NCBI GenBank assembly: GCA_028703445.1
Contig: JAQVMW010000013.1
Coordinates: 1 to 32,471, forward strand
Direction: 5' to 3'
Source: Candidatus Peribacteraceae bacterium
Lineage (GTDB): Bacteria > Patescibacteriota > Gracilibacteria > Peribacterales > Peribacteraceae
DNA: 32,471 nt
Shown here: positions 6,593 to 13,193 of the stretch, in pieces
Layout of the letters: each line of letters begins with the position of its first letter
How positions within the stretch are numbered: the stretch's first letter is position 1
Program-made: the position numbers and the translations under genes
The notes under the pieces: generated by a model
What the model saw: only the letters and a program-made list of their open reading frames with translations
Database searches by the model: none
What the model was told of the DNA's origin: nothing

Positions 6593-7831
6593 GTGCCGCA
6601 TCTTTCCCGCATCGCCGTCCTGTCCTTTCCCGGCAACAACTGTGAAGTGGAATCATTGCGTGCGGTGAAGCAGGCGGGCATGGAGGCGGTGTTCTTCAAG
6701 TGGAACGATTCCAAAGAGAAGCTCAAAGACATCGACGGGTACTTCGTCCCCGGCGGTTTCAGCTACGAGGATCGCGGACGGTCGGGCATGGTGGCGGCGC
6801 GCGATCCGCTGCTCGCGTTCCTGCACGAGGAGAACGAACGCGGAAAGGCGATTATCGGCAACTGCAACGGCGCGCAGATCCTGGTCGAGAGCGGGCTTAT
6901 TCCTCTGGATCGCGGGCTCAAGATGAGTCTGGCGCGCAATGCGCTCAACAACGAGGCAGTCGGCTTCATCAACGAGTGGGTCTGGATCACGCCGACCTGC
7001 AAGCGTGATCGTTGCGCCACTGCGGACTGGGAGGGTGTGATGCATTTGCCCATTGCCCACGGTGAAGGCCGCTTCACCACGAAAGACAAAGATGTCTGGC
7101 AAGAGCTTAAGAAGAATGATCAGATGGCGTTCTCGTACTGCGATGCTTCCGGCCATGTTTCGGATGATCCTGTCGTGACGCCCAATGGATCGGAGTTCGC
7201 CATTGCGGGTCTGTGCAATCCAAACGGGAATGTCGTGGCCCTGATGCCGCACCCGGAGCGCACAGAGAATGGAAAGCCGTATTTTGACTCGATGAAGCGG
7301 TGGATCGAACGTCGCGCCCCTCACCCTGCCCCTCTCCCGAGGGGAGAGGGAAGTGCAGTTTGGGATGTCCCGCTGCGCTCGCCGCAATTAACGGAAATTT
7401 TCGTCGGTACCATCATCACGAATAACGAGGAGCGGACGGTGGAGCAGGCGGCGCACCGCATCGTTCCCGGCCTCAAGCTCATACAGCTCAAGTACATAGC
7501 GCCGGGCAAGACGAAGCCGGAGGGTCTTCTTTCACGTTTGTCGTTCTTCAATCCCAACAAAGAGACGGCGCTCGTGCGGCAGGGCGGTGCATTCTACCGG
7601 TGGGAGGCTGACACAAAGAAGCTTGTGCCGGCAGCCAAGTCCCCGCTGGCCGATGCCGTCACGCTCCTGCGGCGCGACGAGCCGGATACGGGAGCGGGGG
7701 CGATCGGGCAGGGGAGTCAGACGGGGATCTGCTACATCTGCCATGGGGTCCGTGAGCAGGACCTTCTGAAGCGCGAAGTGCTGGAGGTTTTTGCGAACCC
7801 GCATGCGAGTTCTTTGGAGAGAATGGCATAG
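6593..7831 (+). CDS. purQ: PurQ-type FGAM synthase glutaminase with C-terminal extension
   Basis: 412 aa from GTG 6593. Residues 1-245 are a class I glutamine amidotransferase of the PurQ type, which supplies ammonia for FGAR to FGAM in purine synthesis. Visible: VLSFPGNNCEVES, VPGGFSYEDRGRSG, the nucleophile loop GNCNGAQIL (Cys), and ALMPHPER (His) followed by a family-like end at about 240. PurQ is normally about 225-260 aa. Here the chain continues in frame through a palindromic repeat coding APHPAPLPRGEG (bases about 7316-7352), then about 155 residues I do not recognise (TEIFVGTIITNNEER..., later a CYICHG motif). The extension might be a PurS-like or other partner domain; I cannot confirm that. 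No other pur genes are nearby. Start: GTG preferred over TTG 6548 because of the -10 box and the family N-terminus. Confidence 0.85.
   Translation: MPHLSRIAVLSFPGNNCEVESLRAVKQAGMEAVFFKWNDSKEKLKDIDGYFVPGGFSYEDRGRSGMVAARDPLLAFLHEENERGKAIIGNCNGAQILVESGLIPLDRGLKMSLARNALNNEAVGFINEWVWITPTCKRDRCATADWEGVMHLPIAHGEGRFTTKDKDVWQELKKNDQMAFSYCDASGHVSDDPVVTPNGSEFAIAGLCNPNGNVVALMPHPERTENGKPYFDSMKRWIERRAPHPAPLPRGEGSAVWDVPLRSPQLTEIFVGTIITNNEERTVEQAAHRIVPGLKLIQLKYIAPGKTKPEGLLSRLSFFNPNKETALVRQGGAFYRWEADTKKLVPAAKSPLADAVTLLRRDEPDTGAGAIGQGSQTGICYICHGVREQDLLKREVLEVFANPHASSLERMA
7316..7353. repeat. CCCTCTCCC palindrome inserted inside purQ
   Basis: CCCTCTCCC (7330-7338)/GGGAGAGGG (7342-7350), a 9-bp hairpin. It lies inside the coding frame at the junction between the PurQ domain and its extension. 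Related palindromes lie at 7846-7866, 7929-7949 and 30580-30604. Confidence 0.8.
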
Positions 7832-7834
7832 TGC

Positions 7835-7962
7835 CCCTCTCCCTGCCCTCCCCCGCCGGGGGAGGGGTACTCTCTGTTGCTCCATGCTTCATACGTTCAA
7901 CGAGCTATCTCAATAATGATCTGGCCTTCCCTCTCCCATGGGGAGAGGGTCAGGGAGAGGGG
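7835..7962. repeat. Two further CCCTCTCCC-family palindromes
   Basis: The purQ/GNAT convergent gap holds CCCTCCCCC/GGGGGAGGG (7846-7854/7858-7866) and CCCTCTCCC/GGGAGAGGG (7929-7937/7941-7949), each flanked by more C- or G-runs and separated by about 60 bp of ordinary sequence. They may also act as bidirectional transcription stops, but T runs are absent. Confidence 0.75.
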
Positions 7963-7974
7963 GATTCTTCGCCT

Positions 7975-8463
7975 TCACAACTCCATCTCGTACTCGATCT
8001 GGCCGGATTTCCAGATGTCGTCAACAAATCTCCGCGTTTCTTTGAATCCGGCAGATTTATAGTTGGCCTGCGCGGAGAGGAAGAACGGTTGGTCGCCCGT
8101 ACTCACGCGCACGTGGTACACCCCTTTTGCCTTGAGCTGCCGCAGAATCTCCTTCAATGGGAGCTTGCCGTATCCCTTGCCGCGCGCGGAAGGCAGGATG
8201 ACATTGTCTCCGATGATGCCCATTTCGGATTTGCGCGGATCGTAGGATCCGACTCCGATGGGGATGCCGTCCTCGACGGAGATGAACGTGCAGCGTGCGA
8301 TTTCCGGATGCAGTGCCACTTCCTGTTCAAAATCACGGAATTGATCGGTGAGCTTCTTCCATTCCTTCTGCGAAAGCTTCGGTCGGATCGCTTCATAACT
8401 TTCTCGCAAAAGGCGTTCGATGGTGCCGGGCGCAAAATCCGATGGAGGCGCAAAGATGAGCAT
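7975..8463 (-). CDS. GNAT-family N-acetyltransferase
   Basis: 162 aa. The acetyl-CoA-binding core is clear: a beta strand ending in NVILPSARGKGYGKLPLKEI (motif A, R/Q-x-x-G-x-G/A type), preceded by ISVEDGIPIGVGSYD and followed by VRVSTGDQPFFLSAQANYKSAGFKE (motif B, with the NxxSAGF that is typical of GNATs). The substrate is unknown and cannot be read from sequence. ATG at 8463, preceded at 6 nt by a TAGAAT -10 that overlaps the -10 of the divergent methylase gene. Confidence 0.85.
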   Translation of the reverse strand: MLIFAPPSDFAPGTIERLLRESYEAIRPKLSQKEWKKLTDQFRDFEQEVALHPEIARCTFISVEDGIPIGVGSYDPRKSEMGIIGDNVILPSARGKGYGKLPLKEILRQLKAKGVYHVRVSTGDQPFFLSAQANYKSAGFKETRRFVDDIWKSGQIEYEMEL

Positions 8464-8468
8464 GCGTG

Positions 8469-8475
8469 TATTCTA
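8469..8475. promoter_or_regulatory. Overlapping bidirectional -10 (GNAT / SpoU methylase)
   Basis: Plus strand TATTCT at 8469-8474 (8 nt before ATG 8483). Minus strand TAGAAT at 8475-8470 (6 nt before ATG 8463). The two start codons are only 19 bp apart, so both genes must share this seven-base core. Confidence 0.65.
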
Positions 8476-8482
8476 CGCCGAG

Positions 8483-8950
8483 ATGAGCCGTCAAATCGTC
8501 CTTTTGGCCTTCAATATCCGTTCCCTCTGGAACGTCGGATCGCTCTTTCGGACGTCCGATTCGTTTGCGATTGAGAAGATTTTTCTCACCGGTTACACGG
8601 CCACCCCTCCGCGACGCGAAATCAGCAAGACCGCTCTTGGAGCCGAAGAAACCGTTTCGTGGGAGAAAGCGGAAGATCCGGTGAAGGTGATTGCGAAGCT
8701 GAAAAAGCAGGGTTTCACGATCGTCGCGCTGGAGCAGGCGAGGGGAGCCGTTGATCTCGACAAGTACGAGCCGCCTTCAAAGGTCTGCCTGATCGTCGGA
8801 CACGAGGTGCTCGGTGTTCCGAAAGAACTTCTGAAGTTGTGTGATGCCGTCGTGCACATCCCGATGCACGGAAAGAAGGAATCACTCAACGTCGCGGTGG
8901 CGGCGGGGATCGCGCTGCATCAGCTGCGCTCATTTAAAGGTCGTCTCTGA
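8483..8950 (+). CDS. SpoU/TrmH-family RNA 2'-O-methyltransferase
   Basis: 155 aa, SPOUT (trefoil-knot) fold, using SAM to methylate ribose of tRNA or rRNA. All three family motifs are present: motif 1 NIRSLWNVGSLFRTSD, motif 2 CLIVGHEVLGVPKELLKLCD, motif 3 IPMHGKKESLNVAVAAGIAL. The protein is only the catalytic domain, like TrmL or the minimal TrmH proteins, with no L30e-like substrate-binding domain. The target nucleotide cannot be assigned. The frame opens at 8420, but that region is the coding start of the divergent GNAT gene; ATG 8483 starts directly at the family N-terminus (MSRQIVLLAFNIRS) and follows a TATTCT box. Confidence 0.9.
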   Translation: MSRQIVLLAFNIRSLWNVGSLFRTSDSFAIEKIFLTGYTATPPRREISKTALGAEETVSWEKAEDPVKVIAKLKKQGFTIVALEQARGAVDLDKYEPPSKVCLIVGHEVLGVPKELLKLCDAVVHIPMHGKKESLNVAVAAGIALHQLRSFKGRL

Positions 8951-9006
8951 CATTATAATTTCCGAATTCTTGTTGAAGTTCAGCGAAGTTCAGCTCTGAC
9001 CTTTGG

Positions 9007-9288
9007 TCATTTTTTTTGCAGGACATCAGTATTCGGTTTTTTGGATTCTTGTGCTCTATCATGAACAATCCTTGTAAGGATGCATTGTGTCATGGGATCG
9101 TTTTCTATGACTTTCTGTTGAATCGCGCGAAGACGCTCGCGCACAGAAATCTGGCTGGATTTCGCAACGTCAGGAATGCCGTGATGATCCCGAATGAATG
9201 ATGGAACATCAAATCCATCGAATACAGCAAAATCCATGTCCCGCTCCGGCCCGGGAATACACATTTCTTCTTGATCCGATGTGCTCAT
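9007..9288 (-). CDS. Hypothetical protein, 93 aa
   Basis: No recognised family. Soluble, acidic N-terminal half (MSTSDQEEMC...DFAVFDGFDVPSFIRD), then a helical segment and a Lys-rich end (QKK from an A-run). ATG 9288. It is 30 bp after, and on the same strand as, the next small gene (9319-9612), so the two probably form an operon. The C-terminus is encoded by a run of eight A residues, a slippage-prone site. Confidence 0.5.
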   Translation of the reverse strand: MSTSDQEEMCIPGPERDMDFAVFDGFDVPSFIRDHHGIPDVAKSSQISVRERLRAIQQKVIENDPMTQCILTRIVHDRAQESKKPNTDVLQKK

Positions 9289-9318
9289 AGAGATGGAAAG
9301 TAAAATGCTTACAGTATT

Positions 9319-9612
9319 TCAACGACGATACACTTCACCCGGGTCCGTTTCATTCCCTACTCCCGCAGCCAGATAGTGTGACCTGAGCGTCGATTCCGTG
9401 GGAAGAGCATTGAGCATTGCCACATAACATGGATCGGCTGCAATGACTCGATAAATTTGATCTCGGTTCAGCCGCGCATCTGTGTTACCGCGAAAGAGCG
9501 GCGGTTTCTCAGCACAACGATGCATGACCTCTGCTGCGCCGCGAATGAGTGCCTCCGTCACATCTGTTTGTTCTTGCCGAGCCGTGTCCGTTGATTGTTC
9601 CGGTGAGGACAT
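9319..9612 (-). CDS. Hypothetical protein, 97 aa
   Basis: No recognised family. Soluble and mostly helical (TEALIRGAAEVMHRCAE, RDQIYRVIAADPCYVAMLN), ending GEVYRR. ATG 9612, with a TAATAT -10 exactly 6 nt upstream. First gene of a probable two-gene operon with 9007-9288. Function unknown. Confidence 0.55.
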   Translation of the reverse strand: MSSPEQSTDTARQEQTDVTEALIRGAAEVMHRCAEKPPLFRGNTDARLNRDQIYRVIAADPCYVAMLNALPTESTLRSHYLAAGVGNETDPGEVYRR

Positions 9613-9618
9613 ACAGCG

Positions 9619-9624
9619 ATATTA
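9619..9624 (-). promoter_or_regulatory. -10 box of the 9612/9288 operon
   Basis: Minus-strand TAATAT, 6-nt spacer to ATG 9612, matching the leaderless spacing seen at other genes here. Confidence 0.55.
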
Positions 9625-9660
9625 CTGCTTTTCTCCGTCGCGTCAATATGCGGATCTCTT

Positions 9661-9694
9661 CAAAAAAATAGCCGAGGTTCGTGAACCTCGGCTA
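9661..9694 (-). terminator. Intrinsic terminator of the polymer-forming protein gene
   Basis: Perfect 12-bp hairpin TAGCCGAGGTTC/GAACCTCGGCTA (9669-9694) followed on the minus strand by seven T residues. It lies 26 bp after the stop at 9720 and is the best rho-independent terminator in the window. Confidence 0.92.
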
Positions 9695-9719
9695 CCCAAT
9701 TGCAAAGTCCGTAAGGCCT

Positions 9720-10937
9720 TTACCGCACCTTCGTCCACTTCGACCACTTCGTTTCCATCACCGCGCCGTAGGCGAAGAGGACGGTCACGAAGCAGACCAT
9801 CCAGCCCACGATCGGGATCAGGTGGACGATTTTCAGCGCGAGGTAGAAGAGCACGCTCACGAGGATCAGCATCGGTTTGCCCCACTTGTAGCCGCGCCGA
9901 AGCTCCAGCGTGCGTGCCAGGACGATGGCCGTGATGGGATTGGCGAACACGATGGCGAAGGCATACAGGAGTCCGATGAAGAGGGCGATGGGGATGCCGA
10001 TGATGGAGATCAGGAAGAGCAAGGCCGCCACGGGCGTCACTGCGAAGAAGAGGAATCCGTAGAGGAAACTCGTCCACGTTTTCTTTGAGAGGAATTTAGC
10101 TGCGTCAGCGAAGAAGGTCTTCGTCAGCAGCACCAGGAGCAGGATGATCAGGGCAGCAGAGAAGAGCAGATAGCCGCCCACGCCGATGATTGCGGCAATG
10201 ATGCCCGCAGCCGTGAGCTTACCTGCCTTTTCAAATTGCTTTCCCTGCATCGGGAGCAGGGCGGGATCAAACGTCGCCGTACCGCGAACCTGCGTCTTGG
10301 TCGCTATGAACTGTTTCTCTCCGAGCGCGCTCCAGTAGCGTACATCGCGCATCAACTTGGCCTTGGGATCGAGCGTGATGGTCTTCGCCGCCAGAATCGC
10401 GGAGCCATCCACCGTGCCTGAAATACTGATGTCTTCCGCCCGGATATCGACATCACCCTTCACGATGCTTCCCATGCGGATGACGCCTCCGCGCACCAAG
10501 ACATCGCCCCCCACCGTTCCGCCGAGATTGAGGTCGCCTCCGCCCATCCAAACGTCGCCTTTGACCGACGAACCGTCCAGGAGCGTGACCGAGCCGCCCG
10601 CGGCGACCAGATCGCCGTCGATGGTGCCGCCAATCACCAGATTGCCGCCCGCGATGCGCACGTCACCACCGATGTTGCCCTGCACGAACACCGTGCCTCC
10701 GGCCGCCAGGATGTCCTCCTTCACGTTCGTCTTCACAAGGACGTTTCCACCGGCGACCACCAGATCCTTCGCGACCGGCTGATCCACCGTGACTTGCCCG
10801 CCGACAACGTAGGCATTGTCACTGATCGGCGTCGTCACTTTGACGGTCTCACCGGCCTTGAGCGTCGCCGCGAGGGCGGGCAGCGTGAGCGTGGAAAGAA
10901 GTGCCGTGAGGAAGAAGGAGGAGAGCAGTCGTTTCAT
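9720..10937 (-). CDS. Polymer-forming (bactofilin/DUF583-like) membrane protein
   Basis: 405 aa. Signal peptide (1-23, ALA cleavage), then about 180 residues of short beta-helix repeats (patterns such as GNIGGDVRIAGGNLVIGG and GTIDGDLVAAGGSV, about 18 residues each) like bactofilin / polymer-forming cytoskeletal domains. The C-terminal part (about 250-395) has several strongly hydrophobic transmembrane helices. Unlike cytosolic bactofilins the beta-helix follows a signal sequence and should lie outside the membrane; it may carry envelope scaffold functions (inferred). ATG 10937. It is a single-gene unit ending in a strong terminator. Candidate promoter TACAAT about 30 nt upstream. Confidence 0.85.
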   Translation of the reverse strand: MKRLLSSFFLTALLSTLTLPALAATLKAGETVKVTTPISDNAYVVGGQVTVDQPVAKDLVVAGGNVLVKTNVKEDILAAGGTVFVQGNIGGDVRIAGGNLVIGGTIDGDLVAAGGSVTLLDGSSVKGDVWMGGGDLNLGGTVGGDVLVRGGVIRMGSIVKGDVDIRAEDISISGTVDGSAILAAKTITLDPKAKLMRDVRYWSALGEKQFIATKTQVRGTATFDPALLPMQGKQFEKAGKLTAAGIIAAIIGVGGYLLFSAALIILLLVLLTKTFFADAAKFLSKKTWTSFLYGFLFFAVTPVAALLFLISIIGIPIALFIGLLYAFAIVFANPITAIVLARTLELRRGYKWGKPMLILVSVLFYLALKIVHLIPIVGWMVCFVTVLFAYGAVMETKWSKWTKVR

Positions 10938-11095
10938 GAGAGATGGGGGAACGTATTAATCAGGGATTGTACAGTCCTGCGGCAGAATGTCACTTGTTCT
11001 ACGCCTTGAAACAGAGCGGAGTACTGGACATTGGCTTCAGGGTGCCAATCATCCCTATCGTGCTGCGAAGCTTGTTTCACACGAGTGCTTTGCCA

Positions 11096-11101
11096 TACTA
11101 T
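11096..11101 (+). promoter_or_regulatory. -10 box of the 120-aa protein gene
   Basis: TACTAT, 9 nt before ATG 11111. It chooses this ATG over the upstream open frame (from 10943). Confidence 0.5.
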
Positions 11102-11110
11102 TCCGGCATC

Positions 11111-11473
11111 ATGCCCATCGAACTTTCAAGCGCAGAGTTGAGCCTGGCCGAGAAGCTCTCGGAGCACGCCAAAGATGCCTGCGCGCTTGTGGGGCTGAAG
11201 TGTGAGAAGTGCGAGCCGAAGCATTTTTACCTGACGGTGCACCGCTATTACGGTCGCGTGCAGGGCATGACCGCCGAGGTGGATCGTTGCATTGACTGGT
11301 GCCTGAGCAAGGGCAAGACCACCTTTTCCGCGCTTCGGTTCGGCAACTGGTGTGCGAAGAAGGCGCAGTGGGATAAGGAGGAACAGATTCAGAAAGCGGA
11401 GAAGGAGAAACTCAGGACCGGCACGGCGTACCAGAAGGCGGATTATGAGCGGCGGTTTACGATGCAGCGGTGA
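11111..11473 (+). CDS. Hypothetical protein, 120 aa
   Basis: No confident family. Soluble, Lys/Glu-rich, with six Cys including CEKCEPKHFY. The segment EVDRCIDWCLSKGKTTFSAL followed by RFGNWCAKK resembles the C-terminal end of phage replication-initiation or helicase-loader-like proteins (aspect: short helix, IDW, K-G-K, NW), but the match is weak. ATG 11111; the open frame to 10943 is not used. Its 3' end overlaps the 3' end of the convergent hydrolase gene by 17 bp (11457-11473). Confidence 0.65.
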   Translation: MPIELSSAELSLAEKLSEHAKDACALVGLKCEKCEPKHFYLTVHRYYGRVQGMTAEVDRCIDWCLSKGKTTFSALRFGNWCAKKAQWDKEEQIQKAEKEKLRTGTAYQKADYERRFTMQR

Positions 11474-12017
11474 TGCGTTCGAGTAAGAACGGGAATTCCC
11501 GATAGCCGGCAGCGGCGTTGAGATGCCCGCCACCGCTGACGAGCGTCACAGCAATGCCGAGATTCTTTGCGAGCTCTTTAGCCTGCGACAGTGTGATGTA
11601 CGGATCGTTGTCAGAATGAATCACTGAGAAGTGTTTCACATTCTGCCGGATCGTCTTCCAGTCGTATGGGTGCTCGGTGAATGAACGCATCACCGGATCG
11701 AACTGATTGCCCATGACGCCCCAGACGGATGCGACGAGAAAGCAGGCGTGAATGGGTTTGCTCATCCGTTCGAGAAGCCGCAGGGCAAATGCGCCCCCGA
11801 GGCTGTGCCCGACGAACACCGTGTGTTCATCGATCAGCGTGTCGTATTGGTGGAAGAAATCGGTCCATTCCGAAAGCATGGGATGATCCGGGTTTGGAAA
11901 ATCCGGGACGATGACCTCGTAGTTTTTCCGTTCCAGTGCACTCTTGAGCCATGGGAGCCAGTTTTCCTGCGAGTGACCTCCGACGCCGTGGAAGAGAAAT
12001 ACTGTTGGCATACTCAT
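11457..12017 (-). CDS. Alpha/beta hydrolase, RBBP9/YdeN-like
   Basis: 186 aa from ATG 12017. Serine hydrolase with the elements of the RBBP9/YdeN family: FLFHGVGGHSQENWLPWL near the N-terminus, nucleophile elbow VFVGHSLGG (Ser), acidic residue in HSDNDPYI, and catalytic His in GGGHLNAAAGY. The family's natural substrates are uncertain. An open frame extends to GTG 12038, where a TACACT box lies 10 nt upstream, so the start may be GTG 12038 (193 aa) instead. Converges on, and overlaps by 17 bp, the 120-aa gene. Confidence 0.85.
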   Translation of the reverse strand: MSMPTVFLFHGVGGHSQENWLPWLKSALERKNYEVIVPDFPNPDHPMLSEWTDFFHQYDTLIDEHTVFVGHSLGGAFALRLLERMSKPIHACFLVASVWGVMGNQFDPVMRSFTEHPYDWKTIRQNVKHFSVIHSDNDPYITLSQAKELAKNLGIAVTLVSGGGHLNAAAGYREFPFLLERITAAS

Positions 12018-12069
12018 GACATGAGGACAATGCAGCACATTCCCGTCTAGTGTATCCTCACTGTGCCTT

Positions 12070-12146
12070 CGGGGTGTAGCTCAGTTGGCTAGAGCGCCTG
12101 CTTTGGGAGCAGGAGGCCGTGCGTTCAAGTCGCACCACCCCGACCA
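12070..12146 (+). tRNA. tRNA-Pro (anticodon UGG)
   Basis: 77 nt cloverleaf: acceptor CGGGGTG/CACCCCG, D arm GCTC...GAGC, anticodon arm CCTGC-TTTGGGA-GCAGG with anticodon TGG (12104-12106), T arm GTGCG-TTCAAGT-CGCAC, discriminator A, encoded CCA (12144-12146). A weak -10 (TATCCT, 12053-12058, preceded by TG) lies just upstream. Confidence 0.96.
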
Positions 12147-12216
12147 CACTCCGCTCGCTTCAGGCGAGCTTCGCGTGGCAAGCCATCTGTCGACGCTGAA
12201 CAACGCGGAGTGTGGC
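12144..12216. repeat. Inverted repeat overlapping the tRNA-Pro CCA
   Basis: CCACACTCCGC (12144-12154) and GCGGAGTGTGG (12206-12216) are perfect 11-bp inverse copies. The left arm contains the tRNA CCA end. The 51-nt interior holds a smaller GGCGAGCTTCGC-like hairpin. No T run follows. Possible roles: tRNA 3' processing structure or terminator; no attachment site or integrase is seen. Confidence 0.6.
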
Positions 12217-12288
12217 CCCGCGAAGCCCGAAGGGCGAAGTGTGGCCATTCACGTTCGAGTAAGCCACCCGATTTTTGTCTTGAGTGCG

Positions 12289-12870
12289 ATGAGCACCAAT
12301 GCAGATAACGTCTACAATCTGGATGTGGCGCGCATCCTCTCTCCCGCATTCTTCAACCGCCCGGCACTCACGGTCGCCCGGTCCCTCCTTGGCAAATATC
12401 TCGTGCGCAGGATCGGGCGCAAGACGGTTGCAGCCATGATCACCGAAGTGGAGGCCTATGACGGCCATCTCGACAAGGCCTGCCACGCGCATCGGGGGAA
12501 AACGCCGCGCAATGCCGTGATGTTCGGACCTGCGGGGCACTGGTACGTGTACTTCGTGTACGGCATGCACTGGATGCTCAACATCGTCACGGGACCCAAG
12601 GATTATCCCGCAGCGCTTCTGATTCGTGGAGTGGGGAAATGGAACGGACCCGCCAAGCTCACGAAGGCACTCAAGATCAACGGATCGCTCAACGGGAAAA
12701 TGACAGGGAGGAAGAGCGGGCTCTGGATCGAAGACAGGAGAGTGGAGGTTCCTGAAAAGTCGATCCGTCGAACTCCGAGGATTGGCGTTGCCTATGCCAA
12801 GGAGTGGGCGCGCAAGCCCTACCGGTTTGTCCTTGCACGCAATCTTGATTTCGCTACTGCGGCGGACTAG
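12289..12870 (+). CDS. mpg: DNA-3-methyladenine glycosylase (AAG/MPG family)
   Basis: 193 aa from ATG 12289. Removes alkylated purines (3-methyladenine, hypoxanthine and others) to begin base-excision repair. Family hallmarks: LSPAFFNRPALTVARSLLGK near the N-terminus, the catalytic Glu in ITEVEAYDG, HAHRGKTPRNAVMFGPAG, and the signature YVYFVYGMHWMLNIV, then the product-cavity segment AALLIRG. Monofunctional, no helix-hairpin-helix. Alternative start GTG 12325, which gives the family's usual N-terminus and lies 6 nt after a TACAAT -10. The downstream small gene (12883) starts 12 bp after the stop. Confidence 0.92.
   Translation: MSTNADNVYNLDVARILSPAFFNRPALTVARSLLGKYLVRRIGRKTVAAMITEVEAYDGHLDKACHAHRGKTPRNAVMFGPAGHWYVYFVYGMHWMLNIVTGPKDYPAALLIRGVGKWNGPAKLTKALKINGSLNGKMTGRKSGLWIEDRRVEVPEKSIRRTPRIGVAYAKEWARKPYRFVLARNLDFATAAD
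12313..12318 (+). promoter_or_regulatory. Candidate -10 inside the mpg 5' region
   Basis: TACAAT ending 6 nt before GTG 12325, matching the leaderless pattern. If used, mpg translation starts at 12325, not 12289. Not decisive. Confidence 0.35.
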
Positions 12871-12882
12871 CATCGCCTTCCC

Positions 12883-13107
12883 ATGACAGATGACATCACG
12901 AACGGGGTTCTGCTGGAGCACATACAGGGCATGCGCAATGACCTGCAGCAGCAGATCAGTGCTCTGCAGCAGCAGATCTCCGCTCTGGCGGCAGAGGTTC
13001 ACCAAGGATTCAAAGAGGCACAAGAGCATCGCCAGGCCCTGCAGGAGGATTTGGAGGAGACGATGCGCGTCCAGAGCAAGCATGCCGCGAAACTGGTTCG
13101 CGTCTGA
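12883..13107 (+). CDS. Small coiled-coil protein
   Basis: 74 aa, no family recognised. From about residue 13 onward it is one continuous heptad coiled coil rich in Gln (DLQQQISALQQQISALAAEV). No signal or membrane helix. ATG 12883, 12 bp after the mpg stop, so probably co-transcribed with it. A strong hairpin follows 17 bp after the stop. Confidence 0.6.
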   Translation: MTDDITNGVLLEHIQGMRNDLQQQISALQQQISALAAEVHQGFKEAQEHRQALQEDLEETMRVQSKHAAKLVRV

Positions 13108-13124
13108 TTCCTCCCGTCTTCCTT

Positions 13125-13150
13125 CTGCCGCGGAATGCTTTCCGCGGCAG
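13125..13150 (+). terminator. Hairpin after the mpg operon
   Basis: Perfect 11-bp stem CTGCCGCGGAA/TTCCGCGGCAG with loop TGCT. It lies between the coiled-coil gene stop (13107) and the LemA promoter. No T run, so terminator activity is uncertain. Confidence 0.5.
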
Positions 13151-13162
13151 CTCGTTCCACGG

Positions 13163-13168
13163 TATACT
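13163..13168 (+). promoter_or_regulatory. -10 box of lemA
   Basis: TATACT 25 nt before ATG 13194; predicted leader about 18-20 nt, so this operon is not leaderless. Confidence 0.5.
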
Positions 13169-13193
13169 CCCTCCGTCTTTCCCCTTCCTCATC

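Noticed and set aside
9001-9020. T-rich tract as terminator of the SpoU gene
   Set aside because: The T run lies more than 50 bp after the stop without a convincing stem directly before it, and it is coding A-run of the convergent gene on the other strand.
12070-12216. Mobile-element attachment site at tRNA-Pro
   Set aside because: There is only an inverted repeat: no direct repeat of the tRNA end, no integrase and no phage genes in the neighbourhood.
12160-13083. 307-codon minus-strand open frame
   Set aside because: It opposes the well-supported glycosylase and coiled-coil genes and has no family features.
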